From an uncultured Bacteroidota bacterium (GTDB lineage Bacteria > Bacteroidota > Bacteroidia > Flavobacteriales > Flavobacteriaceae), in contig CACNDW010000002.1 of the NCBI GenBank assembly GCA_902619315.1, forward strand, positions 68,760 through 132,759: DNA of 64,000 bases. Reading direction: 5' to 3'. This document shows positions 1 through 8,933 of the stretch, piece after piece (the first letter of the stretch is position 1; each line of letters starts with the position of its first letter). A program made the position numbers and the translations under genes. The notes beneath the pieces are model-generated. The model was not told the DNA's origin. It searched no databases and saw only the letters and a list, made by a program, of their open reading frames with translations.

Positions 1-10
1 CACATATAAA

Positions 11-424
11 ATGCCAAAAAAAAATGCATATTCATTGCTTAAGAAAAACAAAAAGAAATTTAATTCTCTTGACCTGGGTCCAACAAATACATTTATTCTT
101 AGAAGGGGATCTTTGGTTTTTGAAGAGGATGAATTGATTCATATAACCATTTGGAGTAAATCCAATCTAAACCTAAATAAAACCAAAAAATTACTAAATA
201 TCTCAAAAAATCATCTTGAATCTCAGGGATTTGAGTTAGTGTATGCTCAGCCTGATTGGCAAAATCCTTTAACGAAACATAGGGATAAACCCTACATGAG
301 ACTAGTTCATAAAGAAAAAAATGTTTTGACTGAATTGGAGCCAAGAGGGCAGGGGGAGACATTTAATATTTTTCTGAGTTATTACCAATTAAATTGGTTT
401 CATCAAATGGTAAAGGCTTTATAA
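11..424 (+). CDS. hypothetical protein
   Basis: I do not recognise this 137-residue protein. It has a very basic, lysine-rich N-terminus (residues 1-17) followed by a mixed alpha/beta body and no signal peptide or membrane segment, so it is probably cytoplasmic. The ATG lies 10 bases from the window edge and the frame stays open upstream, so a longer N-terminus cannot be excluded. It converges on the DUF3078 gene and the two reading frames overlap by 6 bases at their stop codons. No function is proposed. Confidence 0.6.
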   Translation: MPKKNAYSLLKKNKKKFNSLDLGPTNTFILRRGSLVFEEDELIHITIWSKSNLNLNKTKKLLNISKNHLESQGFELVYAQPDWQNPLTKHRDKPYMRLVHKEKNVLTELEPRGQGETFNIFLSYYQLNWFHQMVKAL

Positions 425-1342
425 ATCAATACTAAGTCCTGCTCCAAATAACTCCCTTATCTGTAACCTTCCAGTCAAGTCGTCATCATATAAGAAATGT
501 GCAATCAAATTGGAAGAAATTTTTCTGTTTATTTTCATTCTGAGAATGGTATTTAGTTCAAAATCGATATTTTGAATTTTTCGGATATAATTAGCGTGAA
601 CATTGAATTTATTTTCAATGGTGATATTTTCCATGAGTAATAATTTAAAAAAACCATTGACCGATGCTCCTAAATTTAATAGACTGGTTTTTCCTTTTTC
701 AACACCAAAATATTTTTGACCCTCTTGTAGATTTCGCGTATAGGAAGCTCCAACCAAAATTCCTCTCGCTGATAGTGGAGATAAGTTAACCCAGGAATTA
801 CTGTTCTTTTTGTAGTACCATCCTACCCCTAATTGAATTATGGTAGGTGAAAATATACGCGTTAATTTATCTTTTTTTTCAACTCCATCTTCATCATAGT
901 ATCTGAAACCCGGTAACAATTGAGATTTAAAGTTTAGATAAATGGCGTAGTTCCAAAATTGGTTGATTTGTTTTCCAAGTTGAGAATTGATTTCAAATCG
1001 GTCATCTGCTTTTTTTAGGATTTTGCTGCTAGAGGTTCTATTCCCCCCTAAAGAAATCATCAAATTGTTGTCCCATACCCATCCTTTTCTATTTGAATAA
1101 TTGAAATTGTAATCAAGATGAAGGATTCCGTTAAAAGCGTTCTCCCCTCCAGAAACCCAATTTTCAAAATAAGCTTGACTGAGGGTAAAATCTAGTTTAC
1201 CAAAATATTTCATTCTTTTTCCACCTAAAGTTGAATTGATTATAGCATCATAAGGAAGTGAGTCAACAGGAAAGGGGTTTTCCTGAGCTTTTGATGGTAG
1301 AGTTAAGATCAGCAATAAAATATATAATAGATTTTTCAGCAT
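419..1342 (-). CDS. DUF3078 domain-containing outer membrane protein
   Basis: A 307-residue protein with a signal peptide (about residues 1-19, ending SKAQ) and then repeated amphipathic beta strands rich in aromatic residues, as in small outer-membrane barrels. The segments FGKLDFTLSQAYFENWVSGG and the later WDNNLMISLGG are typical of the Bacteroidota DUF3078 family, and family length is about 300 residues. The family has no established biochemical role. The ATG was chosen because it begins directly at the signal peptide. A possible -7 element sits 21 bases upstream. The gene overlaps the hypothetical gene tail-to-tail by 6 bases. Confidence 0.85.
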   Translation of the reverse strand: MLKNLLYILLLILTLPSKAQENPFPVDSLPYDAIINSTLGGKRMKYFGKLDFTLSQAYFENWVSGGENAFNGILHLDYNFNYSNRKGWVWDNNLMISLGGNRTSSSKILKKADDRFEINSQLGKQINQFWNYAIYLNFKSQLLPGFRYYDEDGVEKKDKLTRIFSPTIIQLGVGWYYKKNSNSWVNLSPLSARGILVGASYTRNLQEGQKYFGVEKGKTSLLNLGASVNGFFKLLLMENITIENKFNVHANYIRKIQNIDFELNTILRMKINRKISSNLIAHFLYDDDLTGRLQIRELFGAGLSIDL

Positions 1343-1363
1343 GAATTTAGAAAACTGTTAACC

Positions 1364-1371
1364 CAAAACTA
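1364..1371 (-). promoter_or_regulatory. candidate -7 element for the DUF3078 gene
   Basis: Read on the minus strand this is TAGTTTTG, a match to the Bacteroidota -7 consensus TAnnTTTG, 21 bases before the DUF3078 ATG. No convincing -33 TTG is visible at the expected distance, so support is moderate. Confidence 0.4.
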
Positions 1372-1470
1372 AAAAAACCTTTTATTCTCTCCTCTAGTTT
1401 TCCTAAAATAAAAGGGCTTCTGATTTAATTGATATCAAGATATTGTTGAAGAAGATTGAGCAGCAACACA

Positions 1471-2511
1471 TTACCTGCCGTTTTTATTAATGTTTAAATA
1501 CTTTTTGCTTGAGTTTAGTTTAATTCGATCTTCTCTATTGGCCAATTCCCATAATGTGTGAAAAATAAAACGGGCTCTTTTAGTTAGTAATGGGTAATTA
1601 ATTTTTTCAACGGTATCAGTTGGAAGGTGATAATCCTCATGTGTGCCACTAAAGTAGAAGATAACAGGTATATCATTTTTAGCGAAATTATAGTGATCAG
1701 ATCGATAATAATAACGGTTAGCATAATATCTTCCCCTTTCATAAACTTTTAGCATTGGATCATTATAACGAAAATCCAGGTCCAATTTGGAATATTTCTC
1801 ATTAATCGATACGGAAATGTCATGTAGGTCTTGAGATAGTATATCAGATCCAATGAGATACAAATAGTCATCATCTCTCTGATGGAGCGGATCATTTCTT
1901 CCAATCATGTCAATATTTAAATTTACAATAGTTTGTTCTAATGGATAGAGTGGGTTTTTAGCATAATAAGCCGAACCTAAAAGGCCCTCTTCTTCGCCTG
2001 TGACATGTAAAAAAACAATCGATCTCTTGGGTTTATAACCATTTTCTAATCCAATTTGTAGTGCCTCTGCTATTTCAAGCATTGTAACTGTTCCCGAACC
2101 ATCATCATCAGCACCATTATTTATTTGCCCCCCCTCAAGTCCAATATGATCCAGATGAGAGGTCAAAATTATGTACTCATCAGGAAATTCACTACCCTTA
2201 ATTATAGAGGCTACATTTTCTGTAGAGACCATTTTGCCATCAACTTTTAAGGTCATCTCTTGAAAATAATTGTTGGTCCCTTCAGCTGCTTGAATATTTA
2301 AATTTTTATAATAGTCTCTGAGAAAATCTACAGCTATTTTTTGACCTTTACTTCCAGTTTTTCTTCCTTGAAAGTAATCAGATGCATAAACGTATAGCAG
2401 TTCCATGAGCTCCTGTTCAGTGATGGATTTGGCAAAATCAGTAACCTTTGAATTTTGTGCATTAACTGATATGCTTAGAGAAGTAAAAAAAAATAATATA
2501 TATCGGATCAC
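1471..2511 (-). CDS. M28 family zinc metallopeptidase
   Basis: A 346-residue secreted or periplasmic aminopeptidase-type enzyme. A signal peptide covers about residues 1-18 (ending VNAQ). The M28 zinc-ligand motifs appear in order: HLDHIG, NGADDDGSG, EEEGLLGS with the catalytic Glu, NIDMIGR, and a C-terminal SDHYNFA, so the enzyme looks intact. The start is GTG, forming a 4-base GTGA overlap with the stop of the upstream DUF3050 gene, which implies translational coupling in a two-gene operon. Substrate specificity cannot be read from the sequence. Confidence 0.9.
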   Translation of the reverse strand: MIRYILFFFTSLSISVNAQNSKVTDFAKSITEQELMELLYVYASDYFQGRKTGSKGQKIAVDFLRDYYKNLNIQAAEGTNNYFQEMTLKVDGKMVSTENVASIIKGSEFPDEYIILTSHLDHIGLEGGQINNGADDDGSGTVTMLEIAEALQIGLENGYKPKRSIVFLHVTGEEEGLLGSAYYAKNPLYPLEQTIVNLNIDMIGRNDPLHQRDDDYLYLIGSDILSQDLHDISVSINEKYSKLDLDFRYNDPMLKVYERGRYYANRYYYRSDHYNFAKNDIPVIFYFSGTHEDYHLPTDTVEKINYPLLTKRARFIFHTLWELANREDRIKLNSSKKYLNINKNGR

Positions 2512-3287
2512 ATCAAGGCTTTTTCATTTTGGATAATTTGTAGGTTTATTCCATTCCAGAGCGAGATTCTTTTTTGCAGAGCAGATTTTGAGGCAGAGAT
2601 AGCTTCTTCCCATTTGAGGGGGTCTGAACCACATAGATTTTTAATCATATCCAGTGCCATCGGGCCATGAGAATCTCCGTCGACTTCTATATGTCTCTCA
2701 AAGTAATATATGATCTGATCAAATTTACGCTCGTTTTCTATATTCATTTTTTTGATCATGGAAATAAACATGTCGGGTATTAAATCCTCTCTTCCAAAAG
2801 TGAAAACTGCTGCTATTTTGTGGGTTTTACCCTCTTCAATGATGCGGAAGGTGAAATTCAAAAAATTAGCTACGTACTCAGGAAGCCCTGCTCGATCTAT
2901 GGTGTCAAAAATGTCGTTACCCTCTCTTAGTCCATCTAATAATTTTTCAATTCTCTGGGTATTGGCATTGATTTGTCTCATTGCATTGAGGTACATTTCA
3001 AAATGACTGACCGAATTTCCATCCTTATCTAAATCAGTTTCCTCACCCCAAACGATCTCATTGATTAGCCTTGCAGCAGCATTGTTTTCAGGCGGTTGCC
3101 AGGGAAGGGTAGTTGTTGTCAAATCCATTTGTAATTTTTTGACCAATGACATAAAATCCCATACTGCATAAACATGAGATTCCATGAATTGTTTCAAACT
3201 GTTAATTGAGTCGATGTTCCCGTAAATGGGATGTTTTATTAGTTGATCTCTGTATTTGGAGACCTCAATTTTTAAATTTTCAATCAT
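2508..3287 (-). CDS. DUF3050 family protein (heme-oxygenase-like fold)
   Basis: A 259-residue protein with no signal peptide. It matches the DUF3050 pattern: an early helical HPIYGNI segment, SHVYAVWDFMSLVKKLQ, then EIVWGEETD and FTFGREDLIPDMF, and late ERHIEVDGDSHGPMA. The conserved His and Glu residues (SHVYAVWD, WGEETD, FERHIEVDGDSHG) are the kind that bind a di-metal centre in the heme-oxygenase-like fold, but the function is not established. It is the first gene of an operon with the M28 peptidase. A TAATTTTG -7 element lies 22 bases upstream of the ATG. Confidence 0.82.
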   Translation of the reverse strand: MIENLKIEVSKYRDQLIKHPIYGNIDSINSLKQFMESHVYAVWDFMSLVKKLQMDLTTTTLPWQPPENNAAARLINEIVWGEETDLDKDGNSVSHFEMYLNAMRQINANTQRIEKLLDGLREGNDIFDTIDRAGLPEYVANFLNFTFRIIEEGKTHKIAAVFTFGREDLIPDMFISMIKKMNIENERKFDQIIYYFERHIEVDGDSHGPMALDMIKNLCGSDPLKWEEAISASKSALQKRISLWNGINLQIIQNEKALM

Positions 3288-3309
3288 TTATCATCTTCAT
3301 TTTCACAGG

Positions 3310-3317
3310 CAAAATTA
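3310..3317 (-). promoter_or_regulatory. candidate -7 element for the DUF3050-M28 operon
   Basis: On the minus strand this reads TAATTTTG, an exact TAnnTTTG match ending 22 bases before the DUF3050 ATG. A clear -33 element was not found. Confidence 0.45.
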
Positions 3318-3385
3318 ACTATAATTATTTATACTATTTGTAATAAATTCTATTATATTAACTAGAGATAATTGAGTGTTAAGAT

Positions 3386-3799
3386 ATGACGGGTAATGCA
3401 AAAGATAAATCTAATATCATTTTTTTTGACGGAGTTTGCAACCTTTGCAATTTCTGGGTTAAATATGTTGTCAGGAATGATCCGGAGGGAATTTTTTGCT
3501 TCTCAAGTTTACAATCTGATTTTACTGAGAATTTCCTGTCTCAAAACAATATCAATTCTGATTTTGAAACAATTATTTTGTTTTCAGAGGGAAGGTTTTT
3601 AAAAGAATCAGATGCTGTTATATCTATTTTATTCAAAATTGGTGGATTTAACAGATTAATTTCAAGAATAATCTCTTTGCTACCTGTCAAATTTAGAAAT
3701 ACCCTGTATAAGTTTATTTCTAGAAATAGGTATCGTTTTTTTGGTAAACAGCAGGATTGTATGATACCTGAGGAGCCTATAAAAAAAAGGTTCCTTTAG
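3386..3799 (+). CDS. DCC1-like thiol-disulfide oxidoreductase family protein (DUF393)
   Basis: A 137-residue protein with the family signature DGVCNLC near the N-terminus (Cys18 and Cys21, preceded by the FFDG strand), the redox CxxC-like site that names the DCC family. The rest has a thioredoxin-like pattern (IFCFSSLQ, ETIILF, then helical segments) and a late RYRFFGKQQDCMIPE tail. There is no signal peptide, so a cytoplasmic location is likely. It is transcribed divergently from the DUF3050 operon. Partners are unknown. Confidence 0.85.
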   Translation: MTGNAKDKSNIIFFDGVCNLCNFWVKYVVRNDPEGIFCFSSLQSDFTENFLSQNNINSDFETIILFSEGRFLKESDAVISILFKIGGFNRLISRIISLLPVKFRNTLYKFISRNRYRFFGKQQDCMIPEEPIKKRFL

Positions 3800-3881
3800 A
3801 TTTATTTTATTGATTATCCATTTAGGAAATATATTTATTTAGAATTCTTCTAAATAGTTTTTATTTGTAGTTCATCATTTG

Positions 3882-3889
3882 TAAATTTG
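3882..3889 (+). promoter_or_regulatory. candidate -7 element with adjacent AGGAG before the 4-TM gene
   Basis: TAAATTTG matches TAnnTTTG and is followed by AGGAGTT and the ATG at 3897. With a start site about 5 bases after the G, the leader would be only a few bases. Alternatively the AGGAG acts as an unusually good ribosome binding site and the real promoter is further upstream. The two readings exclude each other. Confidence 0.3.
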
Positions 3890-3896
3890 AGGAGTT

Positions 3897-4334
3897 ATGA
3901 ATAAACGAACTGTTGAAAACAGATTTTACGATTTAAAATATGTCATTTTCTGTACTTTGACATTCTTCTTACTTGGAACCTTTGTAGAATTATACCTTAT
4001 TAACCATTACACCGATATTTTCCAAATCATTCCAATTGTTTTTGTTGCAATTTCTTTTTTTAGCTTTCTTGTTCTAATTTTTAAAGTAACAAGACTTACA
4101 CTTAAACTATTTAAATTTACTCTGCTATCAAACTCTTTGATAGGTCTATTAGGTGTTTTTTTTCATCTTAATTCCAATTATGAATTTGAAAAAGAAATGA
4201 AACCATCAACTGATAGTTGGGGTTTGTTTATTGAAAGTTTATCAGGGGCGCTTCCCGCTCTTGCCCCGCTTAATTTAGTTATACTCTCCATGGTAGGATA
4301 TTCATATATTTTAATTTTAAAACAAAACCAATGA
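3897..4334 (+). CDS. four-TM inner membrane protein of unknown function
   Basis: A 145-residue hydrophobic protein with four predicted membrane helices at about residues 13-35, 41-64, 72-92 and 113-140. Between helices 3 and 4 is a charged loop (NYEFEKEMKPSTDSW). I do not recognise a family. The stop overlaps the ATG of the HhH lipoprotein gene (ATGA), so the two are translationally coupled. The TonB receptor downstream has its own promoter. Local sequence is more AT-rich than the flanking core genes, which fits an accessory gene. Confidence 0.75.
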   Translation: MNKRTVENRFYDLKYVIFCTLTFFLLGTFVELYLINHYTDIFQIIPIVFVAISFFSFLVLIFKVTRLTLKLFKFTLLSNSLIGLLGVFFHLNSNYEFEKEMKPSTDSWGLFIESLSGALPALAPLNLVILSMVGYSYILILKQNQ

Positions 4335-4993
4335 AAAAAAAGCTTTATTATTTAATGTGTCTTTTGTTAGTAAAATCAATACTAATATCGTGTAATGAAA
4401 CTTCATCCAAAAAAAACCAAATCAATAATAAGCTTGATGAAAAGCAAAATGAAACTGAGTTAGTATTAAATGTTAATCTTGCTAATGAATCCGATTTAGT
4501 TAGCTTAGGCTTATCATCAGATTTGGTAAATGATATATTAGCAAATCAACCTTTTTTAGATTTTTCCAATTTTATATTATTATTGGATGGGAATAAAAAT
4601 GAAGAACTTTTTAGAAAAGTCTTTTTACCGTTAAACCTAAATACAGCAAATGAAAGTGATTTTCACATGATCCCTGGAGTTGGAAAAAAATTGGCTCATG
4701 AATTCGTGGAATATAGACCCTATTCAAGTATTGAGGAGTTTAAAAGAGAAATTGGAAAATACGTAGATGATAGTGAAGTGATTCGATATCTAAATTATGT
4801 GTTTGTTCCAGTAGAATTAAATACCTCTAGAGAATCAGATATTAAAAATTTACCTGGTGTTGGGGACAAAATGGCTCATGAATTCATAGAATATAGACCT
4901 TATAAAAATATTAATCATTTTAGGCGCGAGATAGGCAAGTATGTAGATAAAAAGGAGTTAATGAGACTTGAGCGATTTGTATATCTAAAATAA
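4331..4993 (+). CDS. lipoprotein with tandem helix-hairpin-helix (ComEA-like) repeats
   Basis: A 220-residue protein. Residues 1-21 form a lipoprotein signal with lipobox ending at Cys21 (LISC). Three related repeats follow. The first is degenerate (about 47-80); the second (101-150) and third (161-210) are nearly identical and each carries an HhH signature (IPGVGKKLA, LPGVGDKMA) preceded by LNTxxESD and followed by FREIGKYV-like helices. HhH motifs usually contact DNA backbones; ComEA uses one in the envelope for DNA uptake. Here the protein would be anchored to a membrane outside the cytoplasm. It is coupled to a 4-TM protein and sits before a TonB receptor. The role is not established. Confidence 0.8.
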   Translation: MKKKLYYLMCLLLVKSILISCNETSSKKNQINNKLDEKQNETELVLNVNLANESDLVSLGLSSDLVNDILANQPFLDFSNFILLLDGNKNEELFRKVFLPLNLNTANESDFHMIPGVGKKLAHEFVEYRPYSSIEEFKREIGKYVDDSEVIRYLNYVFVPVELNTSRESDIKNLPGVGDKMAHEFIEYRPYKNINHFRREIGKYVDKKELMRLERFVYLK

Positions 4994-5078
4994 AACTGCA
5001 GTTTGTCTATTTAAATCACTCAATTTTATAATTATTATAAAAAATCTATTTATTATTATTTAGATTAATTAAAAATAA

Positions 5079-5086
5079 TATATTTG
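5079..5086 (+). promoter_or_regulatory. -7 element of the TonB receptor gene
   Basis: TATATTTG, the same octamer as in the ffs, tRNA and guaB promoters, lies 28 bases before the receptor ATG inside an extremely AT-rich spacer. No TTG occurs 19 bases upstream, so this promoter may need an activator or be under iron control, which is inference only. Confidence 0.5.
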
Positions 5087-5114
5087 TATTTAATTAGTTT
5101 AAATAAAAAATATA

Positions 5115-7325
5115 ATGAATTATAAATTACTTGTTCCAATACTTTTTGTCTTTTTTAAAGTTAATTCTCAAAATCAAAAAATTATAATTAAAAATGACTC
5201 CATAACAAAGTTGGATGAAGTTGTTTTAAAGGGTAATACAATCCTAGGAAATAAATTTGCTTCAAAGAACAGAACTGGTTCATCTTTTTATCTGTCGAAA
5301 GCCGAATTAAACCAATTTGGTGACATTGATATTAATAGGGTGCTAGATAGGATCCCAGGAGTAACGGTTTATGAGGAAGATGGTTTTGGGTTGAGACCAA
5401 ATATAAGTCTTAGAGGAACTTCTCCTGAAAGGAGCTCCAAAATTACAATTATGGAAGATGGTATACTGGCTGCTCCTGCACCTTATAGTGCCTCCTCTGC
5501 ATACTATTTTCCATCGGTAGCTAGAATGTCTGCTGTAGAGGTCTTAAAAGGAAGTAGTCAAATTCAATATGGTCCAAATACGACCGGTGGTGTAATAAAT
5601 TTTGTTTCCTCTGAAATATCAGATTCTTTAAAAATTGATATAGAAAATAGTTATGGTAGTTTTAAATCAGGTAAGTTAGTATCTAGGATTTCAAATAGTA
5701 ATGAAACCTTGGGATATTTATTGGAATATCTAAATTTTAACTCAGATGGTTTCAAGACAATCGAAGGTGAAGGAAATACTGGTTTTGATATTAATGAGTT
5801 TCTATTCAAATTTAAAATAGACTTTTTTAAAAAATACAACACGAAACATACTCTAGAGTTTAAATTTCAAAACTATGATGAGATTTCAAATGAAACATAT
5901 TTGGGATTGTCCAAGATTGATTATGATTCTAAACCTTTTTACAGATATCCGTCCACACAAAAAGATAATATGATTGCATATAAAAATCAATATGTGGTTT
6001 CATATGTAGTTGATTTTTCAGACAGGTTTAAAGTAACAACTAGTGCTTATAATAATTTTTTTCGTAGAAATTGGTATAAACTCGATGATATTGTTTTTGA
6101 AGGTGAATCACAAAAGATTTCTAAGGTCATTGGAGACCCAACTACATACGAAAGTCATTACTTTTTTTCAAAAGGTATAATCACCGGTGAAGATAATTAT
6201 TTAAAAGTTAAAGCGAATAATAGGAGATATTTATCACAAGGCATTCAGACAAAAATTGATTATCACTGGTATGGAAAAAATAATTCATTTAATGACTTGG
6301 AAATTGGAATCAGAGTGCATTATGATGAAGAAGATCGTTTTCAGTGGGAGGACAATTACTCTATGTTTGGGGGAATAATGGGACTAAAATCATTAGGCCC
6401 TAGAGGTGATCAAGGAAATAGAATTTCATCTGCTAATGCTTTATCCTCCTATGTTATGTATAAATATAAAAATAAAGCATTCACTTTTACACCTGGATTA
6501 AGATTTGAATCAATAAATCTTAAAAGATATGATTACGGTAAATCAAATTCTACAAGGGATGAATCAAATTTATTAACCAGAGAAAACAAAGTTTCAACTT
6601 TAATTCCAGGAGTTGGTATGAATTATACATTCAGTAGGAATTTTTCAGTTTTTGGGGGTATTCACAGAGGCTTTTCACCTCCATCTAATTCAACTGGACA
6701 GAGACCTGAAAATAGTACAAATATGGAATTGGGAACTCGTTTTTCAGTAAATAAAATTAGAGGAGAATTCATACTATATCAGAATAATTATAAAAATCTT
6801 TTAGGAAGTGATCTAGCAGCTTCTGGCGGAACAGGAGAATTAGATCCTTTTAATGCAGGAAAAGCATTAGTAAATGGATTTGAATTTTTTATTGATGGTA
6901 ATTTTTATGAAGATGAAAAGTTAGATTTACCGTTTTCGGTATCTTACACATATACCAACGCAACGTTTTTGTCAAACTTTGAAAGTAATGTTGGAATTTG
7001 GGGTGATGTCTCAAATGGAGATTTTATACCATTTATTCCCCAGCATCAGGTTAATTCTAGCTTATCAATTAAATACAGTAAATCAGAAGCTAACTTAAGT
7101 GTAAATTATAATGGAAGCTTTTATACAAATAGTCAACATGAAGACAAAATCCAATCAAATTTAGTTTTTGACTTATCTATTATTCATAAAATTAACAAGA
7201 ACATTAGCTTAAATTTGAAAATTATTAATTTATTGAATAATAAATATATTGTTTCAAATGTTCCTGCAGGTATTAGACCCGGTCATCCTTTTGGAATATA
7301 TTCAGGTTTAGTATTTTCATTATAG
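5115..7325 (+). CDS. TonB-dependent receptor, FecA-like
   Basis: A 736-residue outer-membrane active transporter. A short signal peptide (about residues 1-18, ending NSQ) is followed by a plug domain: LDEVVLKG, INRVLDRIPGVTVYEEDGFG, LRPNISLRGTSPERSSKITIMEDG and VEVLKGSSQIQYGPNTTGGVINFVS. The last two stretches resemble ferric citrate receptor FecA. A long beta-barrel follows and ends with an aromatic-rich C-terminal strand (GIYSGLVFSL). There is no carboxypeptidase-like N-terminal extension and no SusD partner, which argues for a siderophore or iron-citrate type ligand over a glycan. The ligand is uncertain. Confidence 0.88.
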   Translation: MNYKLLVPILFVFFKVNSQNQKIIIKNDSITKLDEVVLKGNTILGNKFASKNRTGSSFYLSKAELNQFGDIDINRVLDRIPGVTVYEEDGFGLRPNISLRGTSPERSSKITIMEDGILAAPAPYSASSAYYFPSVARMSAVEVLKGSSQIQYGPNTTGGVINFVSSEISDSLKIDIENSYGSFKSGKLVSRISNSNETLGYLLEYLNFNSDGFKTIEGEGNTGFDINEFLFKFKIDFFKKYNTKHTLEFKFQNYDEISNETYLGLSKIDYDSKPFYRYPSTQKDNMIAYKNQYVVSYVVDFSDRFKVTTSAYNNFFRRNWYKLDDIVFEGESQKISKVIGDPTTYESHYFFSKGIITGEDNYLKVKANNRRYLSQGIQTKIDYHWYGKNNSFNDLEIGIRVHYDEEDRFQWEDNYSMFGGIMGLKSLGPRGDQGNRISSANALSSYVMYKYKNKAFTFTPGLRFESINLKRYDYGKSNSTRDESNLLTRENKVSTLIPGVGMNYTFSRNFSVFGGIHRGFSPPSNSTGQRPENSTNMELGTRFSVNKIRGEFILYQNNYKNLLGSDLAASGGTGELDPFNAGKALVNGFEFFIDGNFYEDEKLDLPFSVSYTYTNATFLSNFESNVGIWGDVSNGDFIPFIPQHQVNSSLSIKYSKSEANLSVNYNGSFYTNSQHEDKIQSNLVFDLSIIHKINKNISLNLKIINLLNNKYIVSNVPAGIRPGHPFGIYSGLVFSL

Positions 7326-7378
7326 ATTAAAGTTTTCTATCAGATTTATAAACAAAATTAACCTAAAGAATTATTTAA

Positions 7379-7400
7379 TTAAAACTATTATTAGTTTTAA
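7379..7400. repeat. AT-rich inverted repeat between the TonB receptor and guaB
   Basis: Perfect 9-base arms (TTAAAACTA and TAGTTTTAA) around a 4-base loop, 54 bases after the receptor stop codon and just upstream of the guaB promoter. It could act as a weak terminator for the receptor gene or as a protein-binding dyad. The stem is almost all A-T, so confidence in a terminator role is low. Confidence 0.4.
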
Positions 7401-7405
7401 ATGAA

Positions 7406-7435
7406 TTGTTTGGACATTAAAATTCCATATATTTG
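7406..7435 (+). promoter_or_regulatory. guaB promoter (TTG-N19-TATATTTG)
   Basis: TTG at 7406-7408 and TATATTTG at 7428-7435 are separated by 19 bases, the same layout as the 4.5S RNA and tRNA promoters in this window. The predicted start site is about 7440, inside the left arm of a perfect dyad. Confidence 0.65.
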
Positions 7436-7464
7436 TATGCAATTAATTTAGAATTAATTGCATA
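7436..7464. repeat. perfect dyad overlapping the guaB transcription start and start codon
   Basis: Thirteen-base arms (left arm TATGCAATTAATT, right arm AATTAATTGCATA) flank the 3-base centre TAG. The dyad begins directly after the -7 element and ends on the first base of the ATG at 7464. Position and symmetry suit a repressor operator or a leader hairpin that hides the start codon. Neither role has been shown. Confidence 0.6.
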
Positions 7465-8933
7465 TGATCCCCTCCGATAAATTTCTTGGTAAAGGTCTTA
7501 CATACGACGATGTGTTGTTAGTTCCTTCTTTTTCAGAAATTCTTCCTAGAGAGGTTTCCATAACTTCGAATTTCTCAAGAAATATTGGTTTGAATGTTCC
7601 GATTGTGTCAGCAGCAATGGATACCGTCACTGAGAGCAGAATGGCCATTGCTATGGCTCAAGAGGGCGGGATTGGTGTGTTGCATAAAAATATGACTATT
7701 GAGGATCAAGCCAACAAAGTGAGAACTGTAAAAAGAGCAGAGTCTGGAATGATCATTGATCCTGTCGTTTTGACCATTAATTCTTTTGTCAAAGATGCAA
7801 AAGAAAATATGTCCCAATATAAAATTGGGGGTATTCCCATAGTTGATGACCAAAACCATTTGCTGGGATTAGTTACCAACAGGGATTTGCGTTTTGAAAA
7901 AAATGATGCCCGACCCATTTCAGAGGTTATGACTTCTGACAATCTAATTACTGTCAAAGAAGGGACTTCACTGAAGGAGGCAGAGGTTATTCTTCAAAAA
8001 CATAAAATTGAAAAATTACCTGTAGTTGATGACAAGAATATTTTGGTGGGCTTAATTACTTTTAGAGATATTACAAAACATAGGGCAAAGCCCAAAGCCA
8101 ATAAGGATGATTTTGGTAGGTTGCGAGTAGCTGCTGCTGTTGGTGTAACTACCGATTTAATTGAGCGAACTTCTGCCTTGGTTAAGTCCAATGTGGATGC
8201 AGTGGTCATTGATACTGCTCACGGACACTCCAAGGGAGTTGCTGTTGCTATGAAAAAATTAAAAGATACTTATCCAGATTTAGATGTAGTGGTTGGTAAT
8301 ATTGCAACAGCAGAAGCTGCCAAGTATTTAGTTGATAGGGGGGCAGATGCAGTTAAAGTTGGAATTGGTCCTGGGTCCATTTGCACTACTCGGGTAATTG
8401 CAGGTGTGGGTTATCCACAACTCTCAGCTATCTCTGAGGTATCCAAAGCCTTGAGTGGGTCTGATATCCCAATCATTGCTGATGGAGGGATTCGTTATAC
8501 GGGGGATATCCCAAAGGCAATTGCCGCTGGAGCAGATTCTGTTATGTTGGGATCACTTTTAGCAGGAACTCAAGAATCTCCCGGAGAAACGGTTATTTTT
8601 GAGGGTAGAAAATTTAAAACCTATCGTGGTATGGGTTCTGTTGAGGCAATGAAAAAAGGAAGTAAAGATCGATATTTTCAGGATGTTGAGGATGATATTA
8701 AAAAGTTGGTTCCCGAAGGAATTGTAGGTAGAGTCCCTTACAAGGGAGACTTGAATGAAAGTATTCACCAATTTATTGGAGGCCTGAGAGCGGGGATGGG
8801 CTATTGTGGCACAAAAGACATAAAGAATCTTCAGAAAAGCGGGAAGTTTGTTATAATAACTGCCTCTGGAATTAAAGAAAGTCATCCACATAACATCAGC
8901 ATAACTAAAGAGGCCCCTAATTATAGCCCATAG
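7464..8933 (+). CDS. guaB: inosine-5'-monophosphate dehydrogenase
   Basis: Converts IMP to XMP with NAD+, the committed step of guanine nucleotide synthesis. The 489-residue length is normal. The TIM barrel begins with [17 protein letters not shown] and is interrupted by two CBS domains (about residues 95-210). The catalytic loop GPGSICTTR holds the active-site Cys307, and [23 protein letters not shown] binds the substrate phosphate. The frame can be opened at a TTG at 7458, but ATG 7464 gives the conserved N-terminus. It ends directly against the convergent mini-CTD gene with no spacer. Control is discussed under the adjacent dyad. Confidence 0.97.
   Translation: MIPSDKFLGKGLTYDDVLLVPSFSEILPREVSITSNFSRNIGLNVPIVSAAMDTVTESRMAIAMAQEGGIGVLHKNMTIEDQANKVRTVKRAESGMIIDPVVLTINSFVKDAKENMSQYKIGGIPIVDDQNHLLGLVTNRDLRFEKNDARPISEVMTSDNLITVKEGTSLKEAEVILQKHKIEKLPVVDDKNILVGLITFRDITKHRAKPKANKDDFGRLRVAAAVGVTTDLIERTSALVKSNVDAVVIDTAHGHSKGVAVAMKKLKDTYPDLDVVVGNIATAEAAKYLVDRGADAVKVGIGPGSICTTRVIAGVGYPQLSAISEVSKALSGSDIPIIADGGIRYTGDIPKAIAAGADSVMLGSLLAGTQESPGETVIFEGRKFKTYRGMGSVEAMKKGSKDRYFQDVEDDIKKLVPEGIVGRVPYKGDLNESIHQFIGGLRAGMGYCGTKDIKNLQKSGKFVIITASGIKESHPHNISITKEAPNYSP

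Noticed and set aside
8411..8419. TTATCCACA, an exact DnaA box
   Set aside because: It lies within the guaB coding sequence (codons for GYPQ) and is alone, so chance is the simplest explanation.
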